In this document: positions 8,809-17,972 of the stretch, piece by piece
How the letters are laid out: every line of letters starts with the position of its first letter
Numbering within the stretch: position 1 is the first letter of the stretch
Assembly: GCA_046350095.1 (NCBI GenBank)
Contig: JAXMBA010000010.1
Coordinates: 207,898-271,897 of the forward strand
Source: Urbifossiella sp046350095
GTDB taxonomy: Bacteria > Planctomycetota > Planctomycetia > Gemmatales > Gemmataceae
Length of the DNA stretch: 64,000 bases
Reading direction: 5' to 3'
Translations under genes and position numbers: made by a program
The notes under the pieces: model-generated
What the model saw: the letters and a program-made list of their open reading frames with translations, nothing else
What the model was told of the DNA's origin: nothing
Database searches by the model: none

Positions 8809-9363
8809 TCACCACATCCACGGAAGGAAGCGCGATTCACCCGAAGGGAGCAAGAATGACGGCACTGGTTCGTCGGAGGACGGGGTCAGGAGGTCGTCGC
8901 CGGGGTACGTTGGAAAGCCAGGCGAGCGCGGAGTCGTGGGCGGGGCGTAGTACGCCGACGCGACCCCGCGCCGCGACACGAGCAGCGGGTTGTACGCGAG
9001 CGACCCCGGGGCAAAATCGGCCGCTGGATTAAGCAGGGGGAACGGCTGCGGAACTCCAGGGTTGAAGGCGGCCGGGTTGTTCGGCACGCCCGGGTTCGGC
9101 GGCGGGACGAATGCGGGCGGCCGTGCTTGCCGAGGCTTGATGCGCGTACCCGGCGACACCGAAGGGAGTATCGACGCACCTGCGAACGGGTTCACGCCAC
9201 GGGCCGCCGGGGCCATCGACTGGGCCTGGTACGCGCCGCCGGCAACTTGCGGTTGCAGGCCCGAACCGCCGGGACCTACAACGCGCGGCGTCGGTTGCTG
9301 GGCCGCCGTGGTCGACGCCGCGACCAGCGCGAGAATGGCGGACAGGGTGTGTGATCGCGTCAT
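8809..9363 (-). CDS. Secreted Pro/Ala-rich hypothetical protein
   Basis: I do not recognise this 184-residue protein. Starting at ATG 9363 it has a clean signal peptide (MTRSHTLSAILALVAA, then an AQQ cleavage-like site). The mature part is rich in Pro, Ala, Asn and Gly, with stretches such as PPPNPGVPNNPAAFNPG. It has no cysteine and looks unstructured. An in-frame codon at 9396 would put charged residues before the signal and is less likely. It converges on the DJ-1 gene with only three bases between stops. A membrane-protein gene follows upstream on the same strand. Confidence 0.6.
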   Translation of the reverse strand: MTRSHTLSAILALVAASTTAAQQPTPRVVGPGGSGLQPQVAGGAYQAQSMAPAARGVNPFAGASILPSVSPGTRIKPRQARPPAFVPPPNPGVPNNPAAFNPGVPQPFPLLNPAADFAPGSLAYNPLLVSRRGVASAYYAPPTTPRSPGFPTYPGDDLLTPSSDEPVPSFLLPSGESRFLPWMW

Positions 9364-9379
9364 GACCGGACCCTTCGGC

Positions 9380-9817
9380 CTACACGTACCCGCCACTACT
9401 AACGGCGGTCGTGGCGCGCCGTTGGCGCGCTAGCAGCACAATCGCGCCTCCACAAATCGAAACCAGTGTGCCTTCGCCGAGCGCCCACCACCACGCGAAT
9501 CCGGCCGAGCAGTCCGTCCACCCAACGGCGACACCGAGGCCCACGTGCGACCAGCCGAGGACGCGGGCCAGCGGCCGGTAGCGCGGCAGGTCGAGCGACA
9601 CAGCCACGACCATCGCACCGTGAACGGCGTATAGCGCCGAGAGGTGCCGCGCCAGGTACTCTACGATCCGACTGGTCGGTAGTGGCCCGAGGCCGAGAAC
9701 GCGGTCGTGTACGGCCTCCATCCAGCCGAGCGGGGCGACGACGAAAGCGAGCGCGGCCAGCTCGGCGGCGCCGACGAAGCGGAGTAAGCGCGCGAGGCTG
9801 GCGTCGGACGCGGACAT
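9380..9817 (-). CDS. Small four-helix membrane protein, unknown function
   Basis: This 145-residue protein shows four hydrophobic segments: around LRFVGAAELAALAFVVAPLG, LSALYAVHGAMVVAVSL, VLGWSHVGLGVAVGW and FAWWWALGEGTLVSI. No catalytic motif is visible. The start ATG at 9817 places the first segment close to the N-terminus. It precedes the Pro-rich secreted protein by 16 bases on the same strand, suggesting a two-gene unit. The family is not recognised. Confidence 0.6.
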   Translation of the reverse strand: MSASDASLARLLRFVGAAELAALAFVVAPLGWMEAVHDRVLGLGPLPTSRIVEYLARHLSALYAVHGAMVVAVSLDLPRYRPLARVLGWSHVGLGVAVGWTDCSAGFAWWWALGEGTLVSICGGAIVLLARQRRATTAVSSGGYV

Positions 9818-9977
9818 GAGGTTTGGATAGCCGCGACCGCGTACACGGCTACTGTCCAGCGGATTCAGGCGATCGAGTCATCAATCGCGGCTGCGGTTGC
9901 TTGCCACGCAAGCCTCCGGCCGTACAGTCTGCGGTGAACCCGTCGGTCCCACAACCTGCCTTCCGGAGGCTCTCCCC

Positions 9978-11153
9978 ATGGGGTTCCGTCAGACCGCGCA
10001 GCACAAGAACGGCAAGGGCTCGTTCCACCAGATCGGCCTCGTCCGCGGCCAGTTCGGCAACGTGCCCGAAGGCCAATGGATCAAGTTCCTCCAGGACGCC
10101 GGGTTCGACGGCTGGGAGGAGGCGAGTTGGGAGCTCGACCTGCGCCGCTGCGACACCGACGCCGGCGCCGCCGAGTACGCCAAGGAGCGCGTCGGCATCG
10201 CCAAGAAACACGGGCTCGAAATCTTCACCGTCGCCACACACCTCCAGGGTCAGGTGCTCGGCGACGAGCCGAGCGCCAAGACGCTGAACTTCTGCAGCGG
10301 AAAGGGTGAGGCGAAGGCGGCCTACAAGGCCTGGCGAGCCGCCGGGAACACCCCGCCGCGGACCGACCCGTACTTCGTGCCCGAGAGCGTCGGGAAGCTG
10401 GTCCACGCCGAGGCCCTGAAGGACCTACAAGCTTGCGTCCGGTACGCCGGCCACCTGAGTAAGCTGCAGGACCGCAAGGTGGCTCTGCCCGGGTTCGTCG
10501 GCAGCCCGGCGAACTGCTGGAGCCACTGGTTCTTGTTCCCGCCGCTGCCCGGCAACATCGAGGGCTACGACCTGCCGGACGTGCGGCAGTTGAGTCTCGA
10601 GCTGCTCGTCGAGCGCTTCGCCCCTGTCTGGGACCTGTGTAAGCAGTACGGCGTCACCTTCGACCTGGAGTGCCACCCGAGCGAGCGGGCGATGGGCGAC
10701 ATCGAGAGCGCCACCGACTACATCTCGCACATGTGCAAGGCCGGGTACGAGGGCGTGGTCGGATTCAACCTCGACGGCTCGCACATGGAGTGGCAGAACG
10801 TGTCGGTCATCGACTTCATCCGCGAGTTCAAGGAGTGCATCCACTGCGCCCACGTCAAAGGCGTGTGGGTGGCCCGCGAGCACTGCCGGGCCGGGCGGCT
10901 CGGCGGGCACCGGCCCATGGGCCACTGGACGAACGGCTGGAACTTCGTGACCGCCGGCACGGCCCGCGACGCGAACAGCCTGGAGGACATCTTCATCGAA
11001 CTGAACCGGGTCGGGTTCGACGGGGCGGTGTCGATCGAGTGGGAGGACAACGACGCCGACCAGTTCGCGGGGGCGAAGGCGGCGCTCGGGAACTGCCGCC
11101 GGGCCGACCTGCCGCCGAGCGGCATGAAGCACGACGAGATGCTGAAGGGGTAA
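9978..11153 (+). CDS. Sugar phosphate isomerase/epimerase family protein (AP endonuclease 2-like TIM barrel)
   Basis: The 391-residue cytoplasmic protein looks like the xylose-isomerase-like TIM barrel family that includes IolE, IolI and many planctomycete sugar isomerases. Evidence is the spacing of metal-ligand-like segments along the barrel: FDLECHPSER in the middle, GFNLDGSHMEWQ, CAHVKGVWVA and the terminal VSIEWEDNDADQ. ATG 9978 is preceded by CCGGAGG at 9963-9969, which decides the start over upstream in-frame codons. A perfect hairpin after the stop separates it from the convergent sulfatase. The substrate is unknown; inositol or keto-sugar metabolism is common in the family. Confidence 0.82.
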   Translation: MGFRQTAQHKNGKGSFHQIGLVRGQFGNVPEGQWIKFLQDAGFDGWEEASWELDLRRCDTDAGAAEYAKERVGIAKKHGLEIFTVATHLQGQVLGDEPSAKTLNFCSGKGEAKAAYKAWRAAGNTPPRTDPYFVPESVGKLVHAEALKDLQACVRYAGHLSKLQDRKVALPGFVGSPANCWSHWFLFPPLPGNIEGYDLPDVRQLSLELLVERFAPVWDLCKQYGVTFDLECHPSERAMGDIESATDYISHMCKAGYEGVVGFNLDGSHMEWQNVSVIDFIREFKECIHCAHVKGVWVAREHCRAGRLGGHRPMGHWTNGWNFVTAGTARDANSLEDIFIELNRVGFDGAVSIEWEDNDADQFAGAKAALGNCRRADLPPSGMKHDEMLKG

Positions 11154-11164
11154 TGCGGCGTTCA

Positions 11165-11192
11165 ACGCCCACCCGCCACGGCGGGTGGGCGT
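11165..11192. terminator. Perfect 13-bp hairpin between convergent genes
   Basis: ACGCCCACCCGCC at 11165-11177 pairs perfectly with its complement at 11180-11192, leaving a two-base centre. It sits between the isomerase stop (11153) and the convergent sulfatase stop (11199) and can serve both strands. There is no long T tail, so termination is inferred from position and stem strength. Confidence 0.6.
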
Positions 11193-11198
11193 GTCGGG

Positions 11199-12950
11199 TT
11201 ACACCTTCCTCACGGTCACGAAGAACGCCCCGCACAGGTCCGTGCCCGCGGCGTCCGAGAACCACGCCTTCAGCCGCGTCCGACCCGCCGGTAAAGTCAA
11301 CCGCACCGACATGCCGGTCGCCTTCGGATCGGCGGGGCCTCCCCGCCTCGCGCCGGCGATCTCGACCGTGCCGCGTGCGATCGTCGGGAATGTGGCGGTC
11401 TTCGCCTTCGCCTTCGCCCCGGCAGCGCCGACCGGCTCGTAGTTGTCGCCGAGCGCCGCCTTGGTCTGTGCCGGCCACCGGCGGAGGACAAATTCGTACT
11501 CGCCAGCCTCCTCCACTTTCACGTGCCAGATCCCGCCGGTCGGGCCGCCGACAGCCTGGCGCACGTAGCCCGTGTTGTCAGCGTAGATGTTTTCCCAGTC
11601 GCCGCAGTTCATCTCCACCACCGGCTGCTGTCTCGCACCCAGGCTGATTGGCACGAAGTAGGTAATCGTCGGTTCCACCCCCTTCCACCAGTCCTCGTAA
11701 TCGGCGCGGAGCCTCTGCACCACGTCCGGGTGATTCGCCGCCAGGTCGCTGGCTTGAGCGCGGTCCACGTCGGTGTCGTACAGTTCGGCGCCCTTCACGA
11801 GGCGCCAGCGACCACGGATCACGCACGCCTCGTGCTGCCTCGGCGTCTGCCCGTACTGCACCACCATCGTTCTCTCAGGCAGTTCCTTCACGCTGCCGCG
11901 CAGCAACTCGGCGAGGCTCACGCCCGAGTAGCGGAGGTCGACCTGTGCACGAACCGGCGGCGCGACGCCACAAAAGTCGCAGAGGGTCGGCAGGATGTCG
12001 GTGTTCTGCGTCGGCGTGCTCACGTCGCGGGGCTCGCCGAGTTTCCCTGCCGGCCAGCGAACCCAGCACGGCACGCGGTGGCCACCGTCGTAGTACGTCG
12101 TCTTGCCGGCGCGGAGGCCGGCGTTGAAGGTTGGCACGCCCGCGGTCCCGCCGTTGTCGGTCATGAACACTACGATCGTGTTGTCGCGCAGTCCCTCGAC
12201 CGAGAGGAACCGATCGAGTTCGCCGAACCGCCTGTCGAGGTGGGCGATCATGCCGAAAAACCCGGCCGGGCCGCGGCCCTGGTACGGGCGAACGAACTCG
12301 TCCAGTTCCACATACGGGGAGTGCGGGGCGTTCGTCGGGATGTAACACAGGAACGGCTCGCCGCGCTGCTTACGGTCCTTCATCCACGCCGTCGCCGAAT
12401 CGAACCAGAAGTCGGTGCAGTGGCCGCGGTACCGCTTCTCGACGCCGTTGTGGAAGTAGCGACCGTCGATCAGCGGCATGTCGAACTCGGGCGTGGAGTC
12501 GCGCTGGCCCCAGCCGAGGTGGTAAACGCTCTCCTGGAAGCCCTTGTCGGTCGGGCGGTGCGGGTAGTGGTCACCCAGGTGCCACTTGCCGAACAGGCCG
12601 GCCTTATAGCCGGCCCGGCCGAACAACTCGGCCATCGTCGGTACACCGGGGCGAAGGAAGGTGCGGCCTGCGGTGACCGAGGTGGCGCCGTTCCGCAGGG
12701 CGGCGAGGCCGGTCATGAGCTGGCCGCGAGTCGGCGTACACATTGGGGCGACGTGGAAGTCGGTGAGCCGCACCGATTCACGCGCGAAGGCGTCGAACGC
12801 CGGTGTCCGAAGGACGGGGTTGCCGGTGTACGAGAAGTCGCCAAGGCCCTGGTCGTCGGTCATGACGATGACGACGTTTGGCCGCGAGGCCCGCGCCGCC
12901 GCCGGCGCGACTGCCCCGAGCGCGGCTGCGGCCACGAGTATCCAGCGCAT
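11199..12950 (-). CDS. Sulfatase (arylsulfatase A-type), exported
   Basis: The 583-residue protein has a signal peptide (MRWILVAAAALGAVAPAAA) and then the sulfatase metal-site opening PNVVIVMTDDQG. Cys71 lies in CTPTRG, the C-x-P-x-R motif whose Cys is converted to formylglycine by a sulfatase-modifying enzyme encoded elsewhere. The downstream metal/anion residues GKWHLGDHYPHRPTDKG and FMTDNGGT are present. The C-terminal 150 residues form an extra beta-rich region (GEYEFVLRRWPAQ and onward) seen in some planctomycete arylsulfatases. It acts outside the cytoplasm on sulfated glycans or small sulfate esters. A second sulfatase lies 13 bases upstream on the same strand, so the two are probably co-transcribed. 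Confidence 0.93.
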   Translation of the reverse strand: MRWILVAAAALGAVAPAAARASRPNVVIVMTDDQGLGDFSYTGNPVLRTPAFDAFARESVRLTDFHVAPMCTPTRGQLMTGLAALRNGATSVTAGRTFLRPGVPTMAELFGRAGYKAGLFGKWHLGDHYPHRPTDKGFQESVYHLGWGQRDSTPEFDMPLIDGRYFHNGVEKRYRGHCTDFWFDSATAWMKDRKQRGEPFLCYIPTNAPHSPYVELDEFVRPYQGRGPAGFFGMIAHLDRRFGELDRFLSVEGLRDNTIVVFMTDNGGTAGVPTFNAGLRAGKTTYYDGGHRVPCWVRWPAGKLGEPRDVSTPTQNTDILPTLCDFCGVAPPVRAQVDLRYSGVSLAELLRGSVKELPERTMVVQYGQTPRQHEACVIRGRWRLVKGAELYDTDVDRAQASDLAANHPDVVQRLRADYEDWWKGVEPTITYFVPISLGARQQPVVEMNCGDWENIYADNTGYVRQAVGGPTGGIWHVKVEEAGEYEFVLRRWPAQTKAALGDNYEPVGAAGAKAKAKTATFPTIARGTVEIAGARRGGPADPKATGMSVRLTLPAGRTRLKAWFSDAAGTDLCGAFFVTVRKV

Positions 12951-12963
12951 CGGTCACTCACGG

Positions 12964-14427
12964 TTACTTCGGCGGGGCGTTCGCCCGCCACCCGTCGGCC
13001 AGCCGCCGCGCCAGCCCGGCGACCGCATCGCGGTGGGCCGGGTCGGCGGCCACGTTCCTGTCCTCGGCGGCGTCGGTGCGGTGGTCGTACAGCTCGCGCG
13101 CCACCACCTCGCCGCCGTCGCGCTTCCGCCACTCCACGTAGCGGTGCGTGTCGGTGCGCACCGCGTACCCCATCAGCGGCCCGACGCCCGGCCCGCCCGG
13201 CCGAGGGTACTGGCTGAACGCCGCCGCCTTCCAGGGCTTCGCGGGGTCGTCCAGCAGTGGGGCGAAGCTGCTCCCTTCCACGCCCGCCGGCGCCGGCAGG
13301 CGGCACACGTCGGAGAGTGTCGGGTAGACGTCCACGAACTCGACGAGCCTGTCGCACGGCCGGCCGGGGGCGCGCTGGCCAGGCGCGCTGACGACGAGCG
13401 CTGCGCGTGTGGCCAACTCGTAGTTCGTGTGCTTGCACCACATCCCGTGGTCGCCGAGGTGCCAGCCGTGGTCACCCCACAGGACGACGACGGTGTTGTC
13501 GGCGAAGCCGGATTCGCGCAACGAGTCCAACACGCGCCCGAGTTGGGCGTCCATGTAGCTGACGGCGGCGTAGTAGCCGTGAACGAGGCGGCGCGCGGTC
13601 GCCTCGGCAACGGGGCCGGCCTTTGGAATACCGACGTAGGCGCGCAGCTCGCCGCCGAACTGCGGGGCGAACTTCGGCGCCCCGGCGGGCGGTTCGGCCG
13701 ACGTGCTGACTGGCAGACTGGCAGCGTCGTACTGGTCCCAGTACCGTTTGGGCGCGACGAACGGCAGGTGCGGCTTGGCGAACCCGACAGCAAGGAAGAA
13801 CGGCTCGGCTTTCCCCTTCCGTTGCTTAAGAATCTCGATCACCCGGTCGGCGGTCCACCCGTCGTTCAGCTCGCCATCCGGAACTTCCGGCGCCTCGACC
13901 GGCAACCCGCGAACTTTCGTCACATCGGCGTTATCCGCCTTCGCTTTGGCCTTCGCGTCGGCGAGGACGCGTTGGCCGTCCGGACCAAAGCCCTTCCCCT
14001 TTGTCGCCTCCCAGGGCACCGACCACGAGCGCTCGTCGTTGTACCCCGGGTGGTAAATCTTCCCGACGCCGTGGACGTAGTAGCCGTGCTGTCGGAAGTG
14101 TTGGGGCAACGTCACTACGTCCGGAAGGGCGGTGCGGAAGTGCGTGACAAGGTCGTACACCTTCGTCGTGTCCGGCCGCCGACCGGTGAGCAGCGACGAC
14201 CGCGACGGGCTGCACACGGCCTGCTGACAGTACGCCCGGGTGAAAACGGTGCCGCGGCTGGCAAGTTGGTCGATGACCGGGGTCTTGGCGTGCGGGTCGC
14301 CCGCACAGCCGAGCGCCGGTCGGAGGTCGTCCACGGCGACGAACAACACGTTCGGCCGCGTCGGCTGAGCGACTGCCGGGGTGCCGGACACGAGCAGCGC
14401 GGCAGCGGCCAGGACGAGACGGGACAT
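12964..14427 (-). CDS. Sulfatase, iduronate-2-sulfatase-like, exported
   Basis: The 487-residue protein carries a signal peptide (ending near AVAQ) and the opening PNVLFVAVDDLRP, which together with YHPG and KAEPFFLAVGFAKPHLPF resembles the iduronate-2-sulfatase branch. Cys72 in CSPSRSSLLTG is the formylglycine position, and VVLWGDHGWHLGDHG supplies late metal and substrate residues. The expected role is desulfation of sulfated uronic-acid-containing polysaccharides in the periplasm or outside. It lies between the other sulfatase (13 bases downstream) and a serine hydrolase (40 bases upstream) on the same strand, forming a likely three-gene unit. Confidence 0.93.
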   Translation of the reverse strand: MSRLVLAAAALLVSGTPAVAQPTRPNVLFVAVDDLRPALGCAGDPHAKTPVIDQLASRGTVFTRAYCQQAVCSPSRSSLLTGRRPDTTKVYDLVTHFRTALPDVVTLPQHFRQHGYYVHGVGKIYHPGYNDERSWSVPWEATKGKGFGPDGQRVLADAKAKAKADNADVTKVRGLPVEAPEVPDGELNDGWTADRVIEILKQRKGKAEPFFLAVGFAKPHLPFVAPKRYWDQYDAASLPVSTSAEPPAGAPKFAPQFGGELRAYVGIPKAGPVAEATARRLVHGYYAAVSYMDAQLGRVLDSLRESGFADNTVVVLWGDHGWHLGDHGMWCKHTNYELATRAALVVSAPGQRAPGRPCDRLVEFVDVYPTLSDVCRLPAPAGVEGSSFAPLLDDPAKPWKAAAFSQYPRPGGPGVGPLMGYAVRTDTHRYVEWRKRDGGEVVARELYDHRTDAAEDRNVAADPAHRDAVAGLARRLADGWRANAPPK

Positions 14428-14467
14428 GGGGCCGTCCTCGGGAGGTGCAGCCCAGTGTAGGTGGGCG

Positions 14468-15952
14468 TCACGGCCGGCGGAAGACGACGTTCACGAATCG
14501 CATCGCCACCACGCCCCGACCGGCGTCGGCCGCAAACTCCACAAGTCGGTCGGCATGGTAGCCGTCGGTGACGCGGAAGGTGTCGCCGTCCCAGTGTTCC
14601 AGCGGGCAGCGGAAGCTGCTCCATGTCATAGTCAACCGGCCGTCCGCGACGCTCACCCGGGCGGGGCCGTATGCGGCGTCGGCGTACTCGCCGGCGTAAC
14701 GATCCAGCGGCAGTGTCGCCTTCCGCTCGGGGACACGAGCCCTGTCGCGTGACGCGGTGGCGGCCCGCTTCGCGGCGTCGGCGTCAGCCACGATCTTCAA
14801 GAAGAATGCGTTCCAGTCGCGCGGCGGGAGCCCGCAGTAGCGGTCGATCAGGCTGTTCGTGACGGCCTGGTTCATCCGCGTCTCGTGAAGGTTATTGAGC
14901 ACCGCGATGCCGAGCTTTTCGTCGGGGAGGAACGTGATCTGCGACCGGACGCCGTCGATGAGCCCGCCGTGGGCGATCACCCGCTTGCCGCGGTGGTCGG
15001 CGACGATCCACCCGAGGCCGTACCCGAGTTTCTCCGTGTCCGGGTTCATCGCGCGGGCCGCTCCTTCCAGCGGAATCGTGTTCTGCGTCCGGATCAGCTC
15101 CGCCATCGTTTCTGCGCGCGCGACCCGCTTGCCGCCCGGGGTGACGCCACCTGCGACGAGGGTGCGCAGGAACCCGGCCAGGTCGCGTGCCGAGGCGTGG
15201 ACGGAACCGGCCGGATTCGGCTCCGGCATCGGGTAGGCCGGCGACGGCTCGGCCGCCCCGCCCTTCCCCGGCCGGTGCCCCGTCGCTGTGTCCGCCGGCA
15301 ACCCGTTCGACGTGAACTCGACGCCACTCATGCCGATCGGGTCGGTGACGCGGGCCTTGAGGAGTTGCTCCCACGGCCGGCCGCCGGCCGTGGCGGCGAC
15401 GCGGCCGGCGGCCATGTACATCAGGCTCGAATACTGGAAGCCGCCACGGAACGGGTACTCGGGCGGCAGCTTACTGATCTTCCCGAGCAGGGCCTCGATT
15501 CCCCACGGGGCGCGGTACCACAGCAGGTCGTTACCGCCGACACCGGTGCGGTGGCACAGCAGGTCGCGGACGGTTACAGCCGCGTCGGCCCGCGGGTCGG
15601 CCAGACGGAAATCGGGCAGGTGCTTCCGCACCGGGTCGTCCCACGCCAACTTACCCTCGTCGACCAGCGTGGCGAGTAAAAGCGAGGTGAACGGCTTCGT
15701 ACACGACGCCAGCGGGAAGACCGTGTCCGCACTCACCGGCTCGGGGCGCCCGACGTGCCGCCGGCCGTAGCCCTTCAGCACCACGACCTGGTCCCCTCGG
15801 ACGACGGCGAGTGCTGCCCCGGGCACGCCCCACGCCCTGAGGGCGTCGGCCATTAGCCGATCAACCTCCGCCCCGGGCGGGTCGGCGGCGCGACCCGTCG
15901 CGGGAACTACGGCGACGACGCAGGCGACGGCCGCGGCACGGCTCAATCTCAT
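14468..15952 (-). CDS. Serine hydrolase, class C beta-lactamase / penicillin-binding-protein fold, exported
   Basis: The 494-residue protein has an N-terminal signal (MRLSRAAAVACVVAVVPATG) and the active-site SxxK motif at Ser83-Lys86 (FPLASCTKPFTS). The second-motif tyrosine is probably in FQYSSLMY, and the late HGG triad element is in VIAHGGLIDG. The last 110 residues after the hydrolase domain resemble the beta-rich DUF3471-type tail found on esterase-type members. Such proteins are usually esterases, D-aminopeptidases or transpeptidase relatives rather than antibiotic-resistance enzymes. It heads the sulfatase unit on the minus strand. Confidence 0.87.
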   Translation of the reverse strand: MRLSRAAAVACVVAVVPATGRAADPPGAEVDRLMADALRAWGVPGAALAVVRGDQVVVLKGYGRRHVGRPEPVSADTVFPLASCTKPFTSLLLATLVDEGKLAWDDPVRKHLPDFRLADPRADAAVTVRDLLCHRTGVGGNDLLWYRAPWGIEALLGKISKLPPEYPFRGGFQYSSLMYMAAGRVAATAGGRPWEQLLKARVTDPIGMSGVEFTSNGLPADTATGHRPGKGGAAEPSPAYPMPEPNPAGSVHASARDLAGFLRTLVAGGVTPGGKRVARAETMAELIRTQNTIPLEGAARAMNPDTEKLGYGLGWIVADHRGKRVIAHGGLIDGVRSQITFLPDEKLGIAVLNNLHETRMNQAVTNSLIDRYCGLPPRDWNAFFLKIVADADAAKRAATASRDRARVPERKATLPLDRYAGEYADAAYGPARVSVADGRLTMTWSSFRCPLEHWDGDTFRVTDGYHADRLVEFAADAGRGVVAMRFVNVVFRRP

Positions 15953-16325
15953 CTCGACGGCTCCGTTCCCCGGTTCGGCCCCCCTATGCTACGCGCCGAG
16001 CGGCGGATGCGTTGGCCAGTTCCTCCAGCCTGCGTGACCTACCGGCGGGGGCGCCACGACGCCACTTCGCAGGTCGGCGCTGGGTGTCCCAGATTCCCGC
16101 GCTTCGGCGAAAAATCCTACGAAATCCGGCCTGAGACGCGGTTTCGGGGCGGTTCTCGGCTTGACCGGGGGTGGCGGCCCGTTATCGTCCCCGCGAACTT
16201 TCCGCCACCGAGCGCGAATGTGAACCAGGGGACCGCCCGCGGACTCGTCCGCGGGTGGGGCCGGGGAGTGGGTTGGGGAGCCCGCCCCGGGCACGTCGTC
16301 CACGAGGCGAAGGGGGAAGTGGGTT
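15953..16325. other. Intergenic region upstream of the BBP7 gene and the serine hydrolase
   Basis: This 373-base divergent gap must hold promoters for both flanking genes, although no clear -35/-10 pair was seen. It contains a perfect 8-bp hairpin (CCCGCGGA at 16236-16243 with TCCGCGGG at 16248-16255, loop CTCG) about 70 bases before the BBP7 start, possibly in its 5' leader. Open frames here lack coding character. Confidence 0.5.
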
Positions 16326-17843
16326 ATGCGCCAGTGGTTCATCAAGGGAGCGGTCCTCGCGGCCGCGCTGGGTGGTACCGGACGGGCGTACGCCCAGGAC
16401 GGCCCCCCCGACAGCCCACTCGACTTCCTCGAATCGACGTACACCGCCCGCGCCCAGGCGCCGGCGAACGTCGGATTCGACGCCGGGCTGAATACTGAGC
16501 CGACGCTGCCGATCCCGACCGGGGTGGCGGGGTCGCCCGGGTTCTACGCGTCGGCCGAGTACGTCATGCTCACCCAGACGCGGACGCTGGGCGACCAGGT
16601 GGTCGCCTACCGCGGGCTGATCGACTCCACCGGCCTGCTTTCCGGCACCGCCGGGACGTACATCGGCCAGGGGATCGAGGCGCTGAACACCAACCAGCTC
16701 GGCCGTACCACCTACACGCCCGGCTTCCAGGTCGAGCTGGGGTATCGGTTCGAGGACGGCACCCGGCTGTACGCCAACTACTTGCAACTGTTCGACGCCC
16801 ACTACTCCGCAGGCGCGACGCTCGTGGGCCAGGGCTTCCAGGAAGGGCCGAACCTGATAAACAGCTTCCTGGTGTCGCCGGTTTTCAATTTCAACCCGCA
16901 GTACTCCGGCCCGGCCACCAAGCTGGTGCAGGACCTGCCGGGCGTCGGCTCGCGGACGGTGACGCAGTTCGTCATCACCGGGGCCACCGTCACGGTGCAG
17001 CAGCCGCCGCCGCTGTCGAACGCCCCGCCGATCATCACCACCACGCCGACCATCGGCACCATCCAGGTGTCGGTGCCGGGTAACCAGATCATCGTGACCC
17101 GGCCGACGCAGATCGGCAACGTGACCGCTGTGAACGGCAACACCGGGGCGCTGCTGTCCAGCACGCCGGTCATCGTCAACCAGCCGCAGGGCGTCGCCGG
17201 CGGCAACCCCGGGTTCAACGCCTACGGCATCTGGAACGGTGCCAGCGTCATGGACATGAAGTTCACGCAGCGGTACCAGCAGGCCGAGGTCGGCGCCCGC
17301 ATCCCGGTCTTCCAGACCGACTACAGTCGGGTGTACGGCATCGCCGGCGTCAAGTTCGGCTGGTTCTTCGAGCGGTTCAACTGGCGGACGGTCAGCTACG
17401 ACATCAACGGCGTGGCCCGGAGCGTGGACCAGGCGTTCTACACCAACACGCTGTCGCAGCGGCTGTACGGCCCGATGGTCGGGGCCGGGCACGAGATCTT
17501 CGTGTCCAACCAGTTCTCCCTCAGCTGCGACCTGACCGCGGCGATGCTCCTCGGCGTCATCAAGGAGCGGGCGACGTACGAGTTGGGCGACAAGAGCAAC
17601 CGGGCCAAGCGGAGCAACAACGAGTGGGCCTTGGTGCCGAACGCCAACGCCAACCTGAACCTGTGGTGGTACCCGGTCGAGGGGGTGCAGGTGCGGGTAG
17701 GGTACAACGCCCTCACCTACTTCAACACCCAGCGGATGGAAGAGCCCGTCAGCTTCAACGTCGGGGCCATCGACCCGAAGTACGACACCCAGTGGTTCCG
17801 CCTCCTGCACGGGGTGAACGTCGGGGTCGGGCTGTTCTTCTAG
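16326..17843 (+). CDS. BBP7-family outer-membrane beta-barrel protein
   Basis: The 505-residue protein has a signal peptide (MRQWFIKGAVLAAALGGTGRAYA) and then the features of the planctomycete BBP7 barrels. These are GFYASAEYVMLTQ early, an aromatic-and-glycine alternating pattern (FQVELGYRFEDGTRLYANY, VGARIPVFQTDYSRVYGIAG, VRVGYNALTYFNT), a barrel-type strand ending close to the C-terminus, and final residues VGVGLFF with a terminal Phe. It is expected in the outer membrane. A low-complexity Thr/Val/Pro insert around residues 215-300 probably forms an extracellular loop. A GGGGGAA-like ribosome site lies just before ATG 16326. Function unknown. Confidence 0.85.
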   Translation: MRQWFIKGAVLAAALGGTGRAYAQDGPPDSPLDFLESTYTARAQAPANVGFDAGLNTEPTLPIPTGVAGSPGFYASAEYVMLTQTRTLGDQVVAYRGLIDSTGLLSGTAGTYIGQGIEALNTNQLGRTTYTPGFQVELGYRFEDGTRLYANYLQLFDAHYSAGATLVGQGFQEGPNLINSFLVSPVFNFNPQYSGPATKLVQDLPGVGSRTVTQFVITGATVTVQQPPPLSNAPPIITTTPTIGTIQVSVPGNQIIVTRPTQIGNVTAVNGNTGALLSSTPVIVNQPQGVAGGNPGFNAYGIWNGASVMDMKFTQRYQQAEVGARIPVFQTDYSRVYGIAGVKFGWFFERFNWRTVSYDINGVARSVDQAFYTNTLSQRLYGPMVGAGHEIFVSNQFSLSCDLTAAMLLGVIKERATYELGDKSNRAKRSNNEWALVPNANANLNLWWYPVEGVQVRVGYNALTYFNTQRMEEPVSFNVGAIDPKYDTQWFRLLHGVNVGVGLFF

Positions 17844-17869
17844 TCGGCGGGCGACGGCCCGACTCCCCA

Positions 17870-17895
17870 CACCCCGGCCGGGCGCGGCCGGGGTG
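17870..17895 (+). terminator. Hairpin after the BBP7 gene
   Basis: CACCCCGGCC (17870-17879) pairs perfectly with GGCCGGGGTG (17886-17895) across a six-base loop, 27 bases after the BBP7 stop. A short pyrimidine/T-containing stretch follows. The call rests on position and stem strength. Confidence 0.6.
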
Positions 17896-17972
17896 CAGTT
17901 GTTGACGAGTGTGAGGGGTGACGCTAGAAAACTCTGGTGGCACGCCCGCCGCGGGCCACCTGGGAATCCCCC

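Noticed and set aside
14468..15952. Beta-lactamase resistance gene
   Set aside because: The fold is shared, but the C-terminal beta-rich tail and the neighbouring sulfatases fit an esterase or peptidase-type member; resistance cannot be claimed.
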